A stretch of 64,000 nucleotides of DNA, taken from assembly GCF_036017915.1 (NCBI RefSeq), contig NZ_CP107929.1, positions 2,321,001-2,385,000 of the forward strand. The letters are read 5' to 3'. A program made the position numbers and the translations under genes. Source of the DNA: Micromonospora sp. NBC_00421. Lineage in GTDB: Bacteria; Actinomycetota; Actinomycetes; Mycobacteriales; Micromonosporaceae. Below, piece by piece: positions 18,601 to 26,744 of this stretch (its first letter is position 1; the number at the start of each line of letters is the position of its first letter). A model generated the notes under the pieces. The model was not told the DNA's origin. It did not search any database and worked only from the letters and a program-made list of their open reading frames with translations.

Positions 18601-21600
18601 CGTCGCGGCGACCCGCCTCGGCGAGGCCGGCCAGCCATCCGGTCGGGCCGAAGAGCACGTGCGCCCGGCGGGGCATCGGCAGCACCCCGGCCAACCGGCC
18701 CCGGGCGGCCAGGTCGATCAGGTGGGCGAGGTACTGGCGGCGGAGGATCTCCACGGCGGACAGGAAGCAGCCGGGCGGGACGATCTGACCGGCGATCATG
18801 TCGCGTGGGTCGGTGAGGTAGTAGCGGTCCCGTTCGGATCGTCCGACCAGGGTCAGCACCAACGCGTTGCCGCTCCGGCGGCCGGCGCGACCGGCCCGCT
18901 GGACGTAGTTGGCCGGGCCCTGCGGCAGGGACGCCAGCACCACCGCGGAGAGGGCCCCGATGTCGATGCCCATTTCCAGGGTGGGCGTGCAGGACAGCAC
19001 GTTCGGGTCGGTGTAGCGCTCGCCGTCGCGGAACTGCTTCTCCACCGTCTCCCGCTGGGCGCGGGTGAGCATGCCGGTGTGTTCCCCGGTGACCACCCGG
19101 AACACCGGGCTGTCGAGGTAGAGGCGACGGTAGTAGTCGTCGGGGGCGGTGTCGTCGGGGGTGGCCCGGAGTCGACCGCGACAGCGGTACTGCCGGCACG
19201 GCTGGCCGAGCCAGTCGGTGACCCGCTCGGGGTGTTCGGTCTGCTGCCAGTGGCAGGTGTCGCAGCCGACCCCGGCCGACCTGGCGGACGCGTCGTCGAG
19301 GCGGGTCACCCGCAGGTGGCCGGGCAGCAGCCCGTACACCGTGTTGCCGTCGTCGGTGTCGCCGACGGCGACGATGTCGGCGGCGGCGAGCGCCGGCAGC
19401 AGTCGGGCGAGGAACCCGGCGGCGTCGCCGAGGTCCAGGCCGAGGCAGCGTGACGTCCAGTCCTGGTACCAGTTGCCGCGCGCGGTGATCACGTCGAACT
19501 CCGAGCGGGACTTCGGCGTCGCGAGCAGGAACGCGGGTGCGGAGAGGCCGTTCGGGAAGGCGGGCATCCCCGCCGGGCGGCCGCCCCAGACCTGCCACCG
19601 GGTGCCACCGCGCTTGAGGTACGGCACCAGCCACTCGTGGTAGACCGCACCCCGGGTACGCAGCCGTTCCAGCAACCCGCGCAGGAAGGCGAGGTAACGG
19701 GCATCGTCGGGCGGTGCGCCGAGGATGCCGGCCGGTCCGGTCAGGTGCACATCCCGGCAGATGGCGGCGGCCCGTGCCGGATCGTCGAGGGTGACCTCGA
19801 CGGCGACGCTGCGGGTCAGCTCCAGGGTGCGGCCCTGGCGGGAACGCAGCCCGGTCTCCATCACGGTGGCGAAGACGAGCCGTTCGCTGATCAGTTCCCA
19901 GGTGTCCCGGCTGCCGTTGTGCTCGCCGGCGAGCAGGCTGTCGACCCCGGGTTGGTCGTGCAGGTCCGGCGGGACGACGGTACAGAGGATCTCCGGTTGC
20001 GCCGCGCCCTCGATCATCCGGGCGATGAGGTCGTCGAGCCCGATCGACTCCCCGGTGACCAGTCGGCTGGCGAGCAGGGAGCGCAGCGAGAACGAGTAGG
20101 ACCGGTTGGCGACGAAACCGGCGCGGTGGGCGGCGTCCTGCACGGAGTCGTTGAAGAGCAGCGTCTTCTTCTCGGCCTCGTCCAGCTCGCCGCCGGTGAA
20201 GAGCTGGGTGATCGCCACCGAGGCGAGGGTGGCCAGGCCTGCGCCGAGGAAGCGGATGCCGTGGTCGAGTTCGCAGGAGGGGCAGCGGTCCTTCTTGGCG
20301 CCGTCGATGTCGAGGACGTCGCCGAGCACGACGATCTCGTCGTCGCTGATGTCCCGGTCCCGGTGCTCGTCGAAGGGGCGCACCCGTCGGCCGTACTCCA
20401 GGACCAGCAGGCCCCGGGCGCGCTGGCGTACCTCGTCGTCGGTGGCGGCGATCAGGGCGCGGACCTGGCGCTTGTCCCGACCGACGCTGGCCCGGTAGAT
20501 CTTGTCCGGGTCGGTCTCCAGCTCCTGCGGGTCCTTCTCCGGTGACAGCGCCATCCAGCCGGAACGCCCGCAGTGCCGGCAGTAGACGGCCGGCAGCCGG
20601 GGGTGCCGGTTGTCGGCCACGACCAGGTCGGCGTCGGTGGCGTACGGGTCCAACTCGCGTGGCGCTTCGCCGTACCAGCCGAAGGTGGCCCGGTGGGAGG
20701 TGCCGCGCAGCAGCCGGGCGACGGCGCGTACCCACAGGTGGGTTTCGATGTTGAGCAGCGGACGGCCGGGCGCTTCCGGGTTCTGCGCGACGGAGAGCAG
20801 GCCGACGAACCGGGTGAGGGCCTTCGCGGTGATCTCGGGCCGGGTCTTCATCACGCTGCCCCAGCCGGTGGCGTTCTTCCGGGGCAGCACGTCGATGATC
20901 TCGTCGAGGGTGCACGGGCGGGCCTGGAGCGAGTCGAGCACCGCCTTGGTCAGCGGGTGCTGCCGCAGCAGCGCACCGAGACGCGGCGGGTCGTCCAGGC
21001 AGCGCTCCCCGAGGATCAGCTCGGCGACCTCGGCCAGCATCCGCCCGGGGTCGCGGTCGTCGATCGCCGCGAGTTGCTCGGGGGTCGGCAGCGGCAGGCT
21101 GAAGTCCTGGCGGGCGACGAACTCGCCGGCACCGTAGCGGTCCTCCCCCACCAGCGATGCGGCGTCGAAGGCGACGCCGAAGACCTGCTCGGCGACCTCC
21201 CGGATCGCGGTACGACCGTCCCGGCCGCCGCCCTCACCGAGGGTGGCGGAGGTGGCCACCGGGCAGATCGGCCCGAGCGGCCGGTCCGGCTCGTCGAGAC
21301 CGAGCGCGGCGGCGAGCCGGCGCAGCAGCATCGCCACGTCGGTGCCCTGCGCGCCGTCGTAGGTGTGGAACTCGTCAAGCACCACGTACGCCGGCTCGGC
21401 GCCCTCCCACAGCGGGAGGTCGTCGTCGCGTTGGAGCAGCAGGTCCAGCATCTTGTAGTTGGTGATCAGGATGTCCGGCGGGGTGCGCCGCATCTCGGAG
21501 CGTTTGGTGAACACGTGCGGGTATTCGATGGCCGCGACGTCGCCGATGTAGAGGCCGGCGGTGACCGCGCTGAGCGCCGGGTCGGTGAGCAGTTCGTTGA

Positions 21601-22045
21601 TCCGCTGGGTCTGGTCGGTGGCCAGGGCGTTCATCGGGTAGAGCAGGATCGCCTTGATCCCGGCCCGGCCCTGCTGCTTCTGCCGTCGGCAGTGGTCGAG
21701 CACCGGGATCAGGAACGACTCCGTCTTGCCGGAGCCGGTGCCGGTGGTGATCAGGGTCGGCTCGGCCGCCCGCCCCTTGGTCGACAGCCGGGCGAACGCG
21801 TTCGCCTGGTGCAGGTAGGGGGTGAAGTCGGCCGGGGCCCAGTCCAGGCACGCCCGCCAGTTTCCCGCCGCCGGGCGGAAGGGGGTGCGGATCCGCAGGT
21901 ACGGCCCCCGGAAGATGCCCTGCTCCGGGTGGGAGAGAAAACCCTCCAGACCCTGGCGTACGCCGTCCTCGGTGAGGCCGAAGGTGGTGGTGAGGTACTG
22001 GGTGAGGGTCCGACGCAAGGTATCGGCGGCGATGGTCGGCCTCAT
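15617..22045 (-). CDS. Giant DEAD/DEAH helicase with DUF1998 and nuclease-like C-terminus (Druantia DruE / DISARM DrmAB-like)
   Basis: A 2142-residue protein. Seen in order: Walker A 'GTGSGKT' (102-108), 'LLYPMNALATDQ', DEFH box in 'VVLDEFHTYDGAQGTD', 'TSATLG', a zinc pair 'CRHCGRSGW', a helicase C domain with 'TPTLEMGIDIG' and 'QRAGRAGRRSGNALVL', then a DUF1998 region ending in the cysteine cluster 'CVCRHEGRDVCHRC'. After it comes a Vsr/DUF559-like segment with 'RPDVHF', 'VAVYLDGFKYH' and 'RLRAHGYLVFAATWDDV', a possible PD-(D/E)xK nuclease. Length and order fit DruE of Druantia; DISARM has DrmA and DrmB as two genes instead. It heads a minus-strand operon with the UvrD-type helicase and a kinase. 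Specific naming needs a search. Confidence 0.82.
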   Translation of the reverse strand: MRPTIAADTLRRTLTQYLTTTFGLTEDGVRQGLEGFLSHPEQGIFRGPYLRIRTPFRPAAGNWRACLDWAPADFTPYLHQANAFARLSTKGRAAEPTLITTGTGSGKTESFLIPVLDHCRRQKQQGRAGIKAILLYPMNALATDQTQRINELLTDPALSAVTAGLYIGDVAAIEYPHVFTKRSEMRRTPPDILITNYKMLDLLLQRDDDLPLWEGAEPAYVVLDEFHTYDGAQGTDVAMLLRRLAAALGLDEPDRPLGPICPVATSATLGEGGGRDGRTAIREVAEQVFGVAFDAASLVGEDRYGAGEFVARQDFSLPLPTPEQLAAIDDRDPGRMLAEVAELILGERCLDDPPRLGALLRQHPLTKAVLDSLQARPCTLDEIIDVLPRKNATGWGSVMKTRPEITAKALTRFVGLLSVAQNPEAPGRPLLNIETHLWVRAVARLLRGTSHRATFGWYGEAPRELDPYATDADLVVADNRHPRLPAVYCRHCGRSGWMALSPEKDPQELETDPDKIYRASVGRDKRQVRALIAATDDEVRQRARGLLVLEYGRRVRPFDEHRDRDISDDEIVVLGDVLDIDGAKKDRCPSCELDHGIRFLGAGLATLASVAITQLFTGGELDEAEKKTLLFNDSVQDAAHRAGFVANRSYSFSLRSLLASRLVTGESIGLDDLIARMIEGAAQPEILCTVVPPDLHDQPGVDSLLAGEHNGSRDTWELISERLVFATVMETGLRSRQGRTLELTRSVAVEVTLDDPARAAAICRDVHLTGPAGILGAPPDDARYLAFLRGLLERLRTRGAVYHEWLVPYLKRGGTRWQVWGGRPAGMPAFPNGLSAPAFLLATPKSRSEFDVITARGNWYQDWTSRCLGLDLGDAAGFLARLLPALAAADIVAVGDTDDGNTVYGLLPGHLRVTRLDDASARSAGVGCDTCHWQQTEHPERVTDWLGQPCRQYRCRGRLRATPDDTAPDDYYRRLYLDSPVFRVVTGEHTGMLTRAQRETVEKQFRDGERYTDPNVLSCTPTLEMGIDIGALSAVVLASLPQGPANYVQRAGRAGRRSGNALVLTLVGRSERDRYYLTDPRDMIAGQIVPPGCFLSAVEILRRQYLAHLIDLAARGRLAGVLPMPRRAHVLFGPTGWLAGLAEAGRRDGGRLVQEFLTLFGDRILRAAADQLREFAVDGIVHRVKEADEVWESRLADLRRRLQELAAARGTLVSSDPDHAREIKMLKAEEGAVRRRLRDVSAAAAHGTLVEFGLLPNYALIDTRTDLEATLTWEDKSNGDRRFHSELREYARPARQALVEIAPGNSYYVRGYQHEISGLDVGPTDRPAYEQWRVCAQCGYVRTHLAKEDTSACPRCTDPGIADHGRLFQVLQPTRVLSRDRRDDARIRDDSDDRVRRFYATAIAVDIDPARVDSSWRHARDTFGVDYSRHAVIRRFNLGAQRYDRAAEFFAGDEVRINRFHTCTSCGGTTVDGAPAVGQQLAAQASGSTVVQGAEHHRPWCPYRRSPAGPGTHVELILAHQLETEALRILIPAATAVVAERVVSFAAAVRLGIAAQYGGDPAHLQVVSSTMPDGQSDGTRNFVVVYDTQPQGTGYLHRLARSEEFRRILELARQRIADCVCRHEGRDVCHRCLLRYARNEEFALMSRDGALGMLDRLLDTWTVEEGTRTDEISLIHQVESELEMRFLTKLLALGDAPGSGLRIERRTDHDGARIADLRFVSADGHNATHWQMKLQNTVKGTRPDVHFKRLDGSSPEVAVYLDGFKYHATAAHNRLADDAEKRARLRAHGYLVFAATWDDVKTWGNPDGPGRWTPYGGVCQQAARENYRRFLPGADPDELEATVWVNPVEQLMRFLAEPDLTRWQRRAEATAAGLLKQARENTATDSAGVPQRVLAALQGEPLPGPNARHIMIARARDNADCPVILVVDGRSKPLPTWTALTVVGDLPGAIADPAHKERWAGWLTWGNVIQFLTNGGGDAGQLAVSALDAFEPASMAVTEGTGFTLAQRALPLDEETATWLGVTAQSPPAEAAALDEESPWRDVLRFLDPDEITLGQLVQQLARQGLPAPIVGYELGDQGWPAELAWPDQRIAVVLTGQDDDPETEDRDRAYAEAGWHARTAREWAVDELTAQIRATGGGERR

Positions 22046-22398
22046 GAGCGAATCACCCGAGGCATGCTACGTCAGCATCCACAGTGTGTTGTTGTCTGAG
22101 TGACCTGACCGGACGGTGAGTCGGATCGGCGACACAGCGCCGATGTGTTTCAGCTGCATGGTTATGTCTGTGAGTCCCCGGCTGGCGCAACATCAACTCC
22201 CGCCACCATGGCACCACCGTCTCGACGACGAGCATCAGCGGTGTGCTGGCGTGCGGTCCTTGGGCCGATCGCCTCTCCACCCGACCCTTCCGGGCATCCA
22301 CATGTGCTGTTCGGCCGTCCAGAACTGATCATCTGGCTGCGCGATCCGGGCCGCACAACAGAGCACAATCTGTGCAGATCTCTCGAGAGGATGACTGG
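22046..22398 (+). other. Intergenic region between the giant helicase gene and the lipoprotein gene
   Basis: About 350 bases between two divergent genes. No credible gene is seen: the short frames here lack ribosome sites and sensible composition. It should hold both promoters, but I cannot place -35/-10 boxes with confidence. The ribosome site 'gagagga' of the lipoprotein gene is at its right end. Base composition is lower in GC than the helicase gene. Confidence 0.5.
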
Positions 22399-23223
22399 GT
22401 GACGGTCCGCGCGTTTTTTATCTTGCTGACGGCAGGGTTGGTGGTGGGCCTCGCCGGCTGTGGCGACGCCGCATCGGTGCCGCAGGGCGTTGCATCTTCG
22501 CCTGCTCGGACGCCGAGCGATAAACCCAGCCTGACGCCGAGCCCCAGCCTCAGTCCCACGCCGAGCTCCTCCCCCACGCCGCTGGTGCCGTCCGGCAACG
22601 TCGTCGATCTATCATGTCAGGATCAACACGGCACCAACCGCGACTTGAGGATTTACCCTGGCCCGAAAGGCCCCCCTGATTTTTCGGAGGCATGGGCACT
22701 AAAGCTGACCTCGTGTGACGTTGTCAACAACTTCTATGAGAACAAAGTCAAACCGCTCTCCCCCTTGGAGAATGCCGTATACAAGGCATCCGAGGGAGAT
22801 GACGACGACATTTCCTTTCAATACGAGGAATGCGCGTCTGTAGACCCGGATGATGAGGCCACCGAGCCCGGTTTCAGCGTGAGCGAGGAAGACATACCGC
22901 AGATGACCGCGACTCTCAAGCTGTGCTCCAACCATCCTCAAGCGGCAAAATGGCGGGGTGCATTAAAGCGGGGACAGCGTGACGTCACGCTTGAACGGGA
23001 GGGACGCATCTTTGACGATGGCACCTACCGGGTGGGCAAGGACATCAAGCCAGGTACATATATTACGCGCGACGTGGCGGGCTGCTACTGGGAGCGGCAG
23101 AACCGCAACGGCGGAACCATTGACAACTACTTTGTCAATGGCGCCAAGCGAGTTCAGGTCACTATTCGTTCCAGCGACTACGGCTTCCACACCGAGGGAT
23201 GCGGCACCTGGCACCCCGCCTGA
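22399..23223 (+). CDS. Secreted lipoprotein of unknown function
   Basis: A 274-residue protein from GTG 22399 preceded by 'gagagga'. A hydrophobic signal 'AFFILLTAGLVVGLAGC' ends in a lipobox with the lipidated Cys near residue 21. A Ser/Pro/Thr-rich linker (residues 30-65, 'TPSPSLSPTPSSSPTP') spans the wall. The folded part carries paired cysteines and ends with 'GTYRVGKDIKPGTYITRDV' and 'CYWERQN', a motif seen at the end of many actinobacterial lipoproteins of unknown role. GC is lower than neighbours. It converges on the split regulator at 23234. Anchoring is well supported; function is not. Confidence 0.75.
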   Translation: MTVRAFFILLTAGLVVGLAGCGDAASVPQGVASSPARTPSDKPSLTPSPSLSPTPSSSPTPLVPSGNVVDLSCQDQHGTNRDLRIYPGPKGPPDFSEAWALKLTSCDVVNNFYENKVKPLSPLENAVYKASEGDDDDISFQYEECASVDPDDEATEPGFSVSEEDIPQMTATLKLCSNHPQAAKWRGALKRGQRDVTLEREGRIFDDGTYRVGKDIKPGTYITRDVAGCYWERQNRNGGTIDNYFVNGAKRVQVTIRSSDYGFHTEGCGTWHPA

Positions 23224-23233
23224 CGGTGGGCAG

Positions 23234-23438
23234 TCAGGCATCCCGGTGGTGGACCTCGGCGCTGATCTTCTCGATAAGCCGGCGGGACTCGTCGTGGTCC
23301 AGGGCCACCGCGTCCAGACCGGCCCAGGCCTCCTCGTACGCGGCCACCTCCGATTCTCCGTCGAGATAGAGCGCGCCGGTCAACAGCTCGCGGTAGACCA
23401 CCGGCGGGTCCGGCTCGACCCGGTTGACCGGCGGGAAG
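23234..23438 (-). pseudogene. C-terminal fragment of the XRE-DUF5753 regulator, cut off by an insertion sequence
   Basis: Minus-strand reading gives 'VNRVEPDPPVVYRELLTGAL' and then 'AAYEEAWAGLDAVALDHDES', ending 'EVHHRDA'. This is the normal end of a DUF5753 domain. The first 15 residues duplicate the last intact residues of the N-terminal part at 25148-25871. Removing the element and one repeat copy restores one continuous frame. The fragment has no start of its own. Confidence 0.88.
23392..23438. repeat. Left copy of a 47-bp target-site duplication
   Basis: This 47-base stretch, from 'ggtagaccaccggcgggtcc' to '...gcgggaag', is identical to 25148-25194. The copies flank an IS1634-family element exactly, and both code for the same piece of DUF5753. 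The element termini and repeat edges can be shifted by one or two bases because of shared G residues. Confidence 0.9.
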
Positions 23439-25147
23439 ACCCGACTTGGGCCAATTAGTGCGTGCCGTGGATCGCATCGAGGGCGGTCTGGAGATCGTCG
23501 GGGACGGGGTCGGCGGCGGTAATGGTGTGGCCGCCGGCCTGGATCTGGATGGTGCGGTAGCGGCGGGCGGTGGTGACGAAGCGTTTGATGCTCCAGCCGG
23601 TGGTGTTCTCGATCCATCGGGACACGGCCAGGGCGGCGAACACGATGGTCAGGTGCGCTTCGATGGATTCGCGGGTGTGGTGGTAGATCGGTCGGGCGGC
23701 CAGGTCGGTCTTGGACATCCGGAAGGACTTCTCGACCTGCAGGAGCCGGCTGTAGGCGCTGATCACCTGCTCCGGGTCGGGGTTGGACAGGTTGGTGACG
23801 TAGCCCTTGATCCCGGCCAGGGTCCGGTTCTTGGTCTCCAGGGTGCGGTTGACGCTCTTGGTCGCGCCGGTCAGGCGCACGTACCTGTTCCGTTTGACCG
23901 GTGTCTTGCCGGCGACGGCGTTCTCGGCTTTGCCGACCTGGGTGTCGATTCCTCGTAGGGTGCGGCGGGCCCGGTCGGCCCGGTACTGGTAGAAGATCGT
24001 GTGATCGCGGCGTTTGTCGCCGGTTCCGGCCGGCCAGGGCTGGACGAACACGTGCCCGTCGGGGATGTCGGTGTCGGGGTGGGCGTCGCGCCACGCGGCG
24101 ACGACGTAGGGCACGTCGGGGACACGGGCGCCGAGGATGAACGACAACCCGGCGGCTTCGATCGCGCGTTTATTCGCCTCCGACACCATCCCCGCGTCAG
24201 CCACCACCGTGACATCGGACAACCGGTGCGCGTCCAGGAACGCCCGCAGCACCGGCATCATGGTGGTCGTCTCGGCCCGGTTGCCCTCGAACGCGTGCAC
24301 CATCAACGGGAACCCCGCCCCGTCGGTCAGCAACCCCACGGTGATCTGCGGCTCCAGACGGCGCTCTTTCGAGAAGCCCGGCTCACGGAACCCGTCACCC
24401 TCATCGGCCTCGAAGTACAACGTCGTCACGTCGTACAGCAGCAACGTCGACGGGCCCAGGCACACATGCTCGGCGCAGGCACGCGCCAGCCGAGCCCGCC
24501 ACTGCCCGCCAGCGGGATCGACACCACCCTGCCTCCCCAACCCCGAATCGCCACTGCCGTCGGAAGCGGCGGCGTCGGGGTTCTGATCAGCTCCGGCGTA
24601 GACCCGCAGTCGCCGTTTCACCGTCCGGTAGGACGGCGGATCCATGCCGGCCTCCGACAGCACCCGCAGGGAGTCCAGCTTGCTGGTCGGCTCGATGATC
24701 CGGGCCACCACCAACGCGGCGAACACCTCGTCGCGACCGGTCGCGGCCCCGAAGCCCAACACCTCAAAGCCCCGACACAACGCGTCCAGCAAGTGCCCCA
24801 TCCGCGAGGAGGTGATCGGCAATGGAGCACCCCCGTTGGCCGGGCTGTCCGGCAACCGTAGGTCCAACTCGCCCTGCCCCGCGGCCATCCGCTGCTGCGC
24901 CACCGCCTTCAACAACTCCAGGTCCGCGTCCGTGTGCGCGGACCCGATGTGCTCGATATCCCGCGACCCCCGCCGCTGGGAGTGCACGATCTGCACCGCC
25001 CGCGCCCCAGAAGCCGTCTTCACCGTCCGCACGTACGCCACGGCCACGCACCATAGAACCCGACCCGTTTAGTGCGCACCTCCCGACACGACACCCCAGG
25101 CCACAGCCCTGCCGGCCACGAAATCAGCCAACCGTGGCCCAAGTCGG
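23439..25147 (-). mobile_element. IS1634-family (IS4 superfamily) insertion sequence
   Basis: The element is about 1.71 kb. Its ends share a perfect 13-base inverted terminal sequence, 'cccgacttgggcc' at 23440-23452 and its complement at 25136-25148. It carries one transposase gene filling nearly the whole element. It is flanked by a 47-bp direct repeat. Long and variable target duplications are an established trait of the IS1634 family, and here the duplication is within coding sequence, so the insertion is unambiguous. With intact ends, an intact transposase and identical flanks, it looks recent. Confidence 0.92.
23455..25047 (-). CDS. IS1634-family transposase
   Basis: A 530-residue DDE transposase from GTG 25047. 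The DDE catalytic region shows 'LLLYDVTTLYFEA' (first Asp), 'VTVVADAGMVSEANKRAIE' (second Asp), and 'YSRLLQVEKSFRMSKTDLAAR' (Glu in the conserved Y-x-x-x-x-x-x-E region), followed by 'RPIYHHTRESIEAHLTIVFAALAVSRWIE', here split for reading, typical of the family's C-terminal end. N-terminal 'TASGARAVQIVHSQRRG' is also typical. No frameshift, so it is potentially active. Confidence 0.93.
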   Translation of the reverse strand: MAVAYVRTVKTASGARAVQIVHSQRRGSRDIEHIGSAHTDADLELLKAVAQQRMAAGQGELDLRLPDSPANGGAPLPITSSRMGHLLDALCRGFEVLGFGAATGRDEVFAALVVARIIEPTSKLDSLRVLSEAGMDPPSYRTVKRRLRVYAGADQNPDAAASDGSGDSGLGRQGGVDPAGGQWRARLARACAEHVCLGPSTLLLYDVTTLYFEADEGDGFREPGFSKERRLEPQITVGLLTDGAGFPLMVHAFEGNRAETTTMMPVLRAFLDAHRLSDVTVVADAGMVSEANKRAIEAAGLSFILGARVPDVPYVVAAWRDAHPDTDIPDGHVFVQPWPAGTGDKRRDHTIFYQYRADRARRTLRGIDTQVGKAENAVAGKTPVKRNRYVRLTGATKSVNRTLETKNRTLAGIKGYVTNLSNPDPEQVISAYSRLLQVEKSFRMSKTDLAARPIYHHTRESIEAHLTIVFAALAVSRWIENTTGWSIKRFVTTARRYRTIQIQAGGHTITAADPVPDDLQTALDAIHGTH

Positions 25148-25194
25148 GGTAGACCACCGGCGGGTCCGGCTCGACCCGGTTGACCGGCGGGAAG
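25148..25194. repeat. Right copy of the 47-bp target-site duplication
   Basis: Identical to 23392-23438. It lies inside the N-terminal coding part of the regulator, at 'PPVNRVEPDPPVVY'. Confidence 0.9.
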
Positions 25195-25871
25195 TCGATC
25201 AGCAGGAACGGGCCCGCGAGGAGTGCCCGGTGCACCCCGACGGCGAGCGGCACCACCCGCAACGACACCTGCGGTAGCCGACTCGCCTCGACCAGGTGCC
25301 GCAACTGCGCGACCATGACCGCCGGATCGCTGACGGCACGCAGTAGCACCGCCTCGGCGAGCACCACCTCAAACCGGGGTGCCGCCGGCAGCCGCCGCAG
25401 CACCTCCTGCCGCCGCAGCCGTACCTCGATCAGCCGGTCCCGGTCCCCCACGGTGAGGTCCGGCCGTTGCCGACACACGGCCGTCGCGTAGTCGCGGGTC
25501 TGTAGCAGCACGGGGATCATCCCGTCGGCGTGCTCGCGGAGCCGACAGGCGTCGGCGGCCAGGCTGACGTAGGGCTCGCACCAGCGGGGCAGCGGATCAC
25601 CGTAGGCAGGCCACCAGCCCTTCGCCCGCGTCTCCCCGGCGAGGGTGACCAGCGCGCCGGTCAGCTCGGGCCGCGCAGCGTAGCGCTCGCACATGACCCG
25701 CACGTCGCTGCGACTCACCGCAGACCGGCCCGCCTCGATCTGCCACAGCTTGCGCCGGCTGTACTGCAACGCCTCCGCCGCGCCGTCCACCGTCATGCAC
25801 GCCTCGACCCGCAACTGCCGCAGCACCCGCCCGAGGTGCCGACGCGGCACCGACGACCCGTCGTCAACCAT
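25148..25871 (-). pseudogene. XRE-family HTH regulator with DUF5753, N-terminal part (interrupted by IS)
   Basis: The ATG at 25871 follows a G-rich ribosome site. An N-terminal XRE helix-turn-helix (residues 8-65: 'LGRVLRQLRVEACMTVDGAA', 'EALQYSRRKLWQIEAGRSAV') is followed by the DUF5753 ligand-like domain ('GWWPAYGDPLPRWCEPYVSL', 'MIPVLLQTRDYA', 'RRQEVLRRLPAAPRFEVVL'). Such regulators are common in actinomycetes, usually next to a small DUF397 gene. Here the frame now runs into the IS end and stops at 25020 after about 40 foreign residues, so the product lacks the last 50 or so native residues at 23234-23438. It may be inactive or altered. It sits between the two defence operons and could have regulated them. 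Confidence 0.88.
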
Positions 25872-26288
25872 CGGCCCGCCGCCCCTCCCCCGGCCCGCTC
25901 CCCCGCCGCCCGTGGCACTCACCCGACGGCAGCAGCGCGTAACGGACCGCCCGCTGGTTCCGGGCCACCCCCACCCGCCGCACGCCCCGCCCGGCCCCCA
26001 CCACACCGCCGCCCCGCGAGGCCCCAGACTCATCTGGTACGCCCACCAGCCCGCCCGAGGGCCGCGAGCGCCCCGACCCACCCCCCTCCGGTACGACCTC
26101 CCCCACCAGGTCAACACCTGCCCGCCCCACCCTCAGGAACCACTTCCACCGCCGACCCATGGACCCTCCCCTGCCTCGGGCTCACCAAGCGGGTGAACAC
26201 GTGCACAGCCTACATGCTTATAAGCGTCTGCACAGTGTGATCGCTCAGGGGGCACATGTTCAGTTCGGGTGCTTCTAGCGTTGGCCCC
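25872..26288 (+). other. Intergenic region between the split regulator and the AlpA-like gene
   Basis: About 415 bases. From 25880 to 26160 the plus strand is strikingly C-rich with many CCC/CCG runs and no credible gene. The right end turns AT-richer and contains a 10-base palindrome (26216-26225) and two 'gcacag' repeats around it, likely the control region of the small regulator at 26289. Confidence 0.5.
26216..26225. promoter_or_regulatory. Perfect 10-bp palindrome, candidate operator/promoter
   Basis: The sequence 'gcttataagc' is a perfect palindrome in an AT-rich island within C-rich DNA. It lies about 70 bases upstream of the AlpA-like start and is flanked by 'gtgcacag' and 'ctgcacag' at about 26201 and 26228. 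This arrangement suggests a dimer-binding operator overlapping a -10 region. No experimental site is known to me that matches exactly. Confidence 0.3.
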
Positions 26289-26489
26289 GTGGGAAAGCTC
26301 CGGCTGGTAGCGAGCCAAGAGGTGCAGGAGATGCTTGGCGTCTCCCGCACGCGCGCCTACCAGATCACCAACTCGAAGTCGTTCCCCGATCCAGTGGCTG
26401 TCCTGTCAGTCGGACGGATCTGGCGGGCAGAAGACGTCGAGCGATGGATAAAAGACCACCGACCGGACCTGCAAGACACGGAAGCCTAA
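26289..26489 (+). CDS. AlpA/MerR-like small HTH DNA-binding protein
   Basis: A small helix-turn-helix protein: 'VASQEVQEMLGVSRTRAYQI' as the winged HTH, 'TNSKSFPDPVAVLSVGRIWR' as the wing, 'AEDVERWIKDHRP' as the last helix. This is the AlpA/excisionase-like pattern, a single-domain DNA binder often associated with mobile or accessory regions. I chose the GTG at 26289 ('GKLRLVASQEV' is how relatives begin); an ATG at 26256 would add 11 residues and neither has a good ribosome site. It is divergent from the split XRE regulator and convergent with the methylase gene. Confidence 0.75.
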   Translation: MGKLRLVASQEVQEMLGVSRTRAYQITNSKSFPDPVAVLSVGRIWRAEDVERWIKDHRPDLQDTEA

Positions 26490-26593
26490 TGCGGCCGACT
26501 TGTTGATTACGTCAGATCCGCCCGGCATCGAGTAAATCGTCCTACCCCTTCACAAACTCCGGCACGCAAGTGACGCACGGGGATGAAGTGTAA

Positions 26594-26740
26594 TTTCCGG
26601 CGCGCCTCGATCACATCTACAAGTACGTGGACGTCGACCGCTATCGCCGCCAGCTTATCGATGTCCGCGATCATCCAGACCCCTTATGGGAAAACCCCTG
26701 CGCGGTCACCGCACTCTCCTCTGAGAGTAAAAGAGATTAG
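26594..26740 (+). pseudogene. Orphan coding remnant without start codon
   Basis: After an in-frame TAA at 26591 a 48-residue frame runs to TAG at 26738. It has ordinary protein composition, 'IYKYVDVDRYRRQLIDVRDH' then 'PDPLWENPCAVTAL', with no ATG or GTG start upstream of this stretch. It reads like the tail of a lost gene left between the AlpA-like gene and the methylase. Family not recognised. Confidence 0.3.
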
Positions 26741-26744
26741 CGGG

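Noticed and set aside
16025..19453. Very long plus-strand open frame (over 1100 codons) opposite the giant helicase gene
   Set aside because: High-GC antisense shadow: low-complexity Gly/Val/Arg/Pro composition, no ribosome site, while the minus strand shows clear helicase motifs.
23392..25194. 47-bp direct repeats read as att sites of an integrative element
   Set aside because: No integrase, tRNA or excisionase between them; a transposase with 13-bp inverted ends fills the interval, and long duplications fit IS1634.
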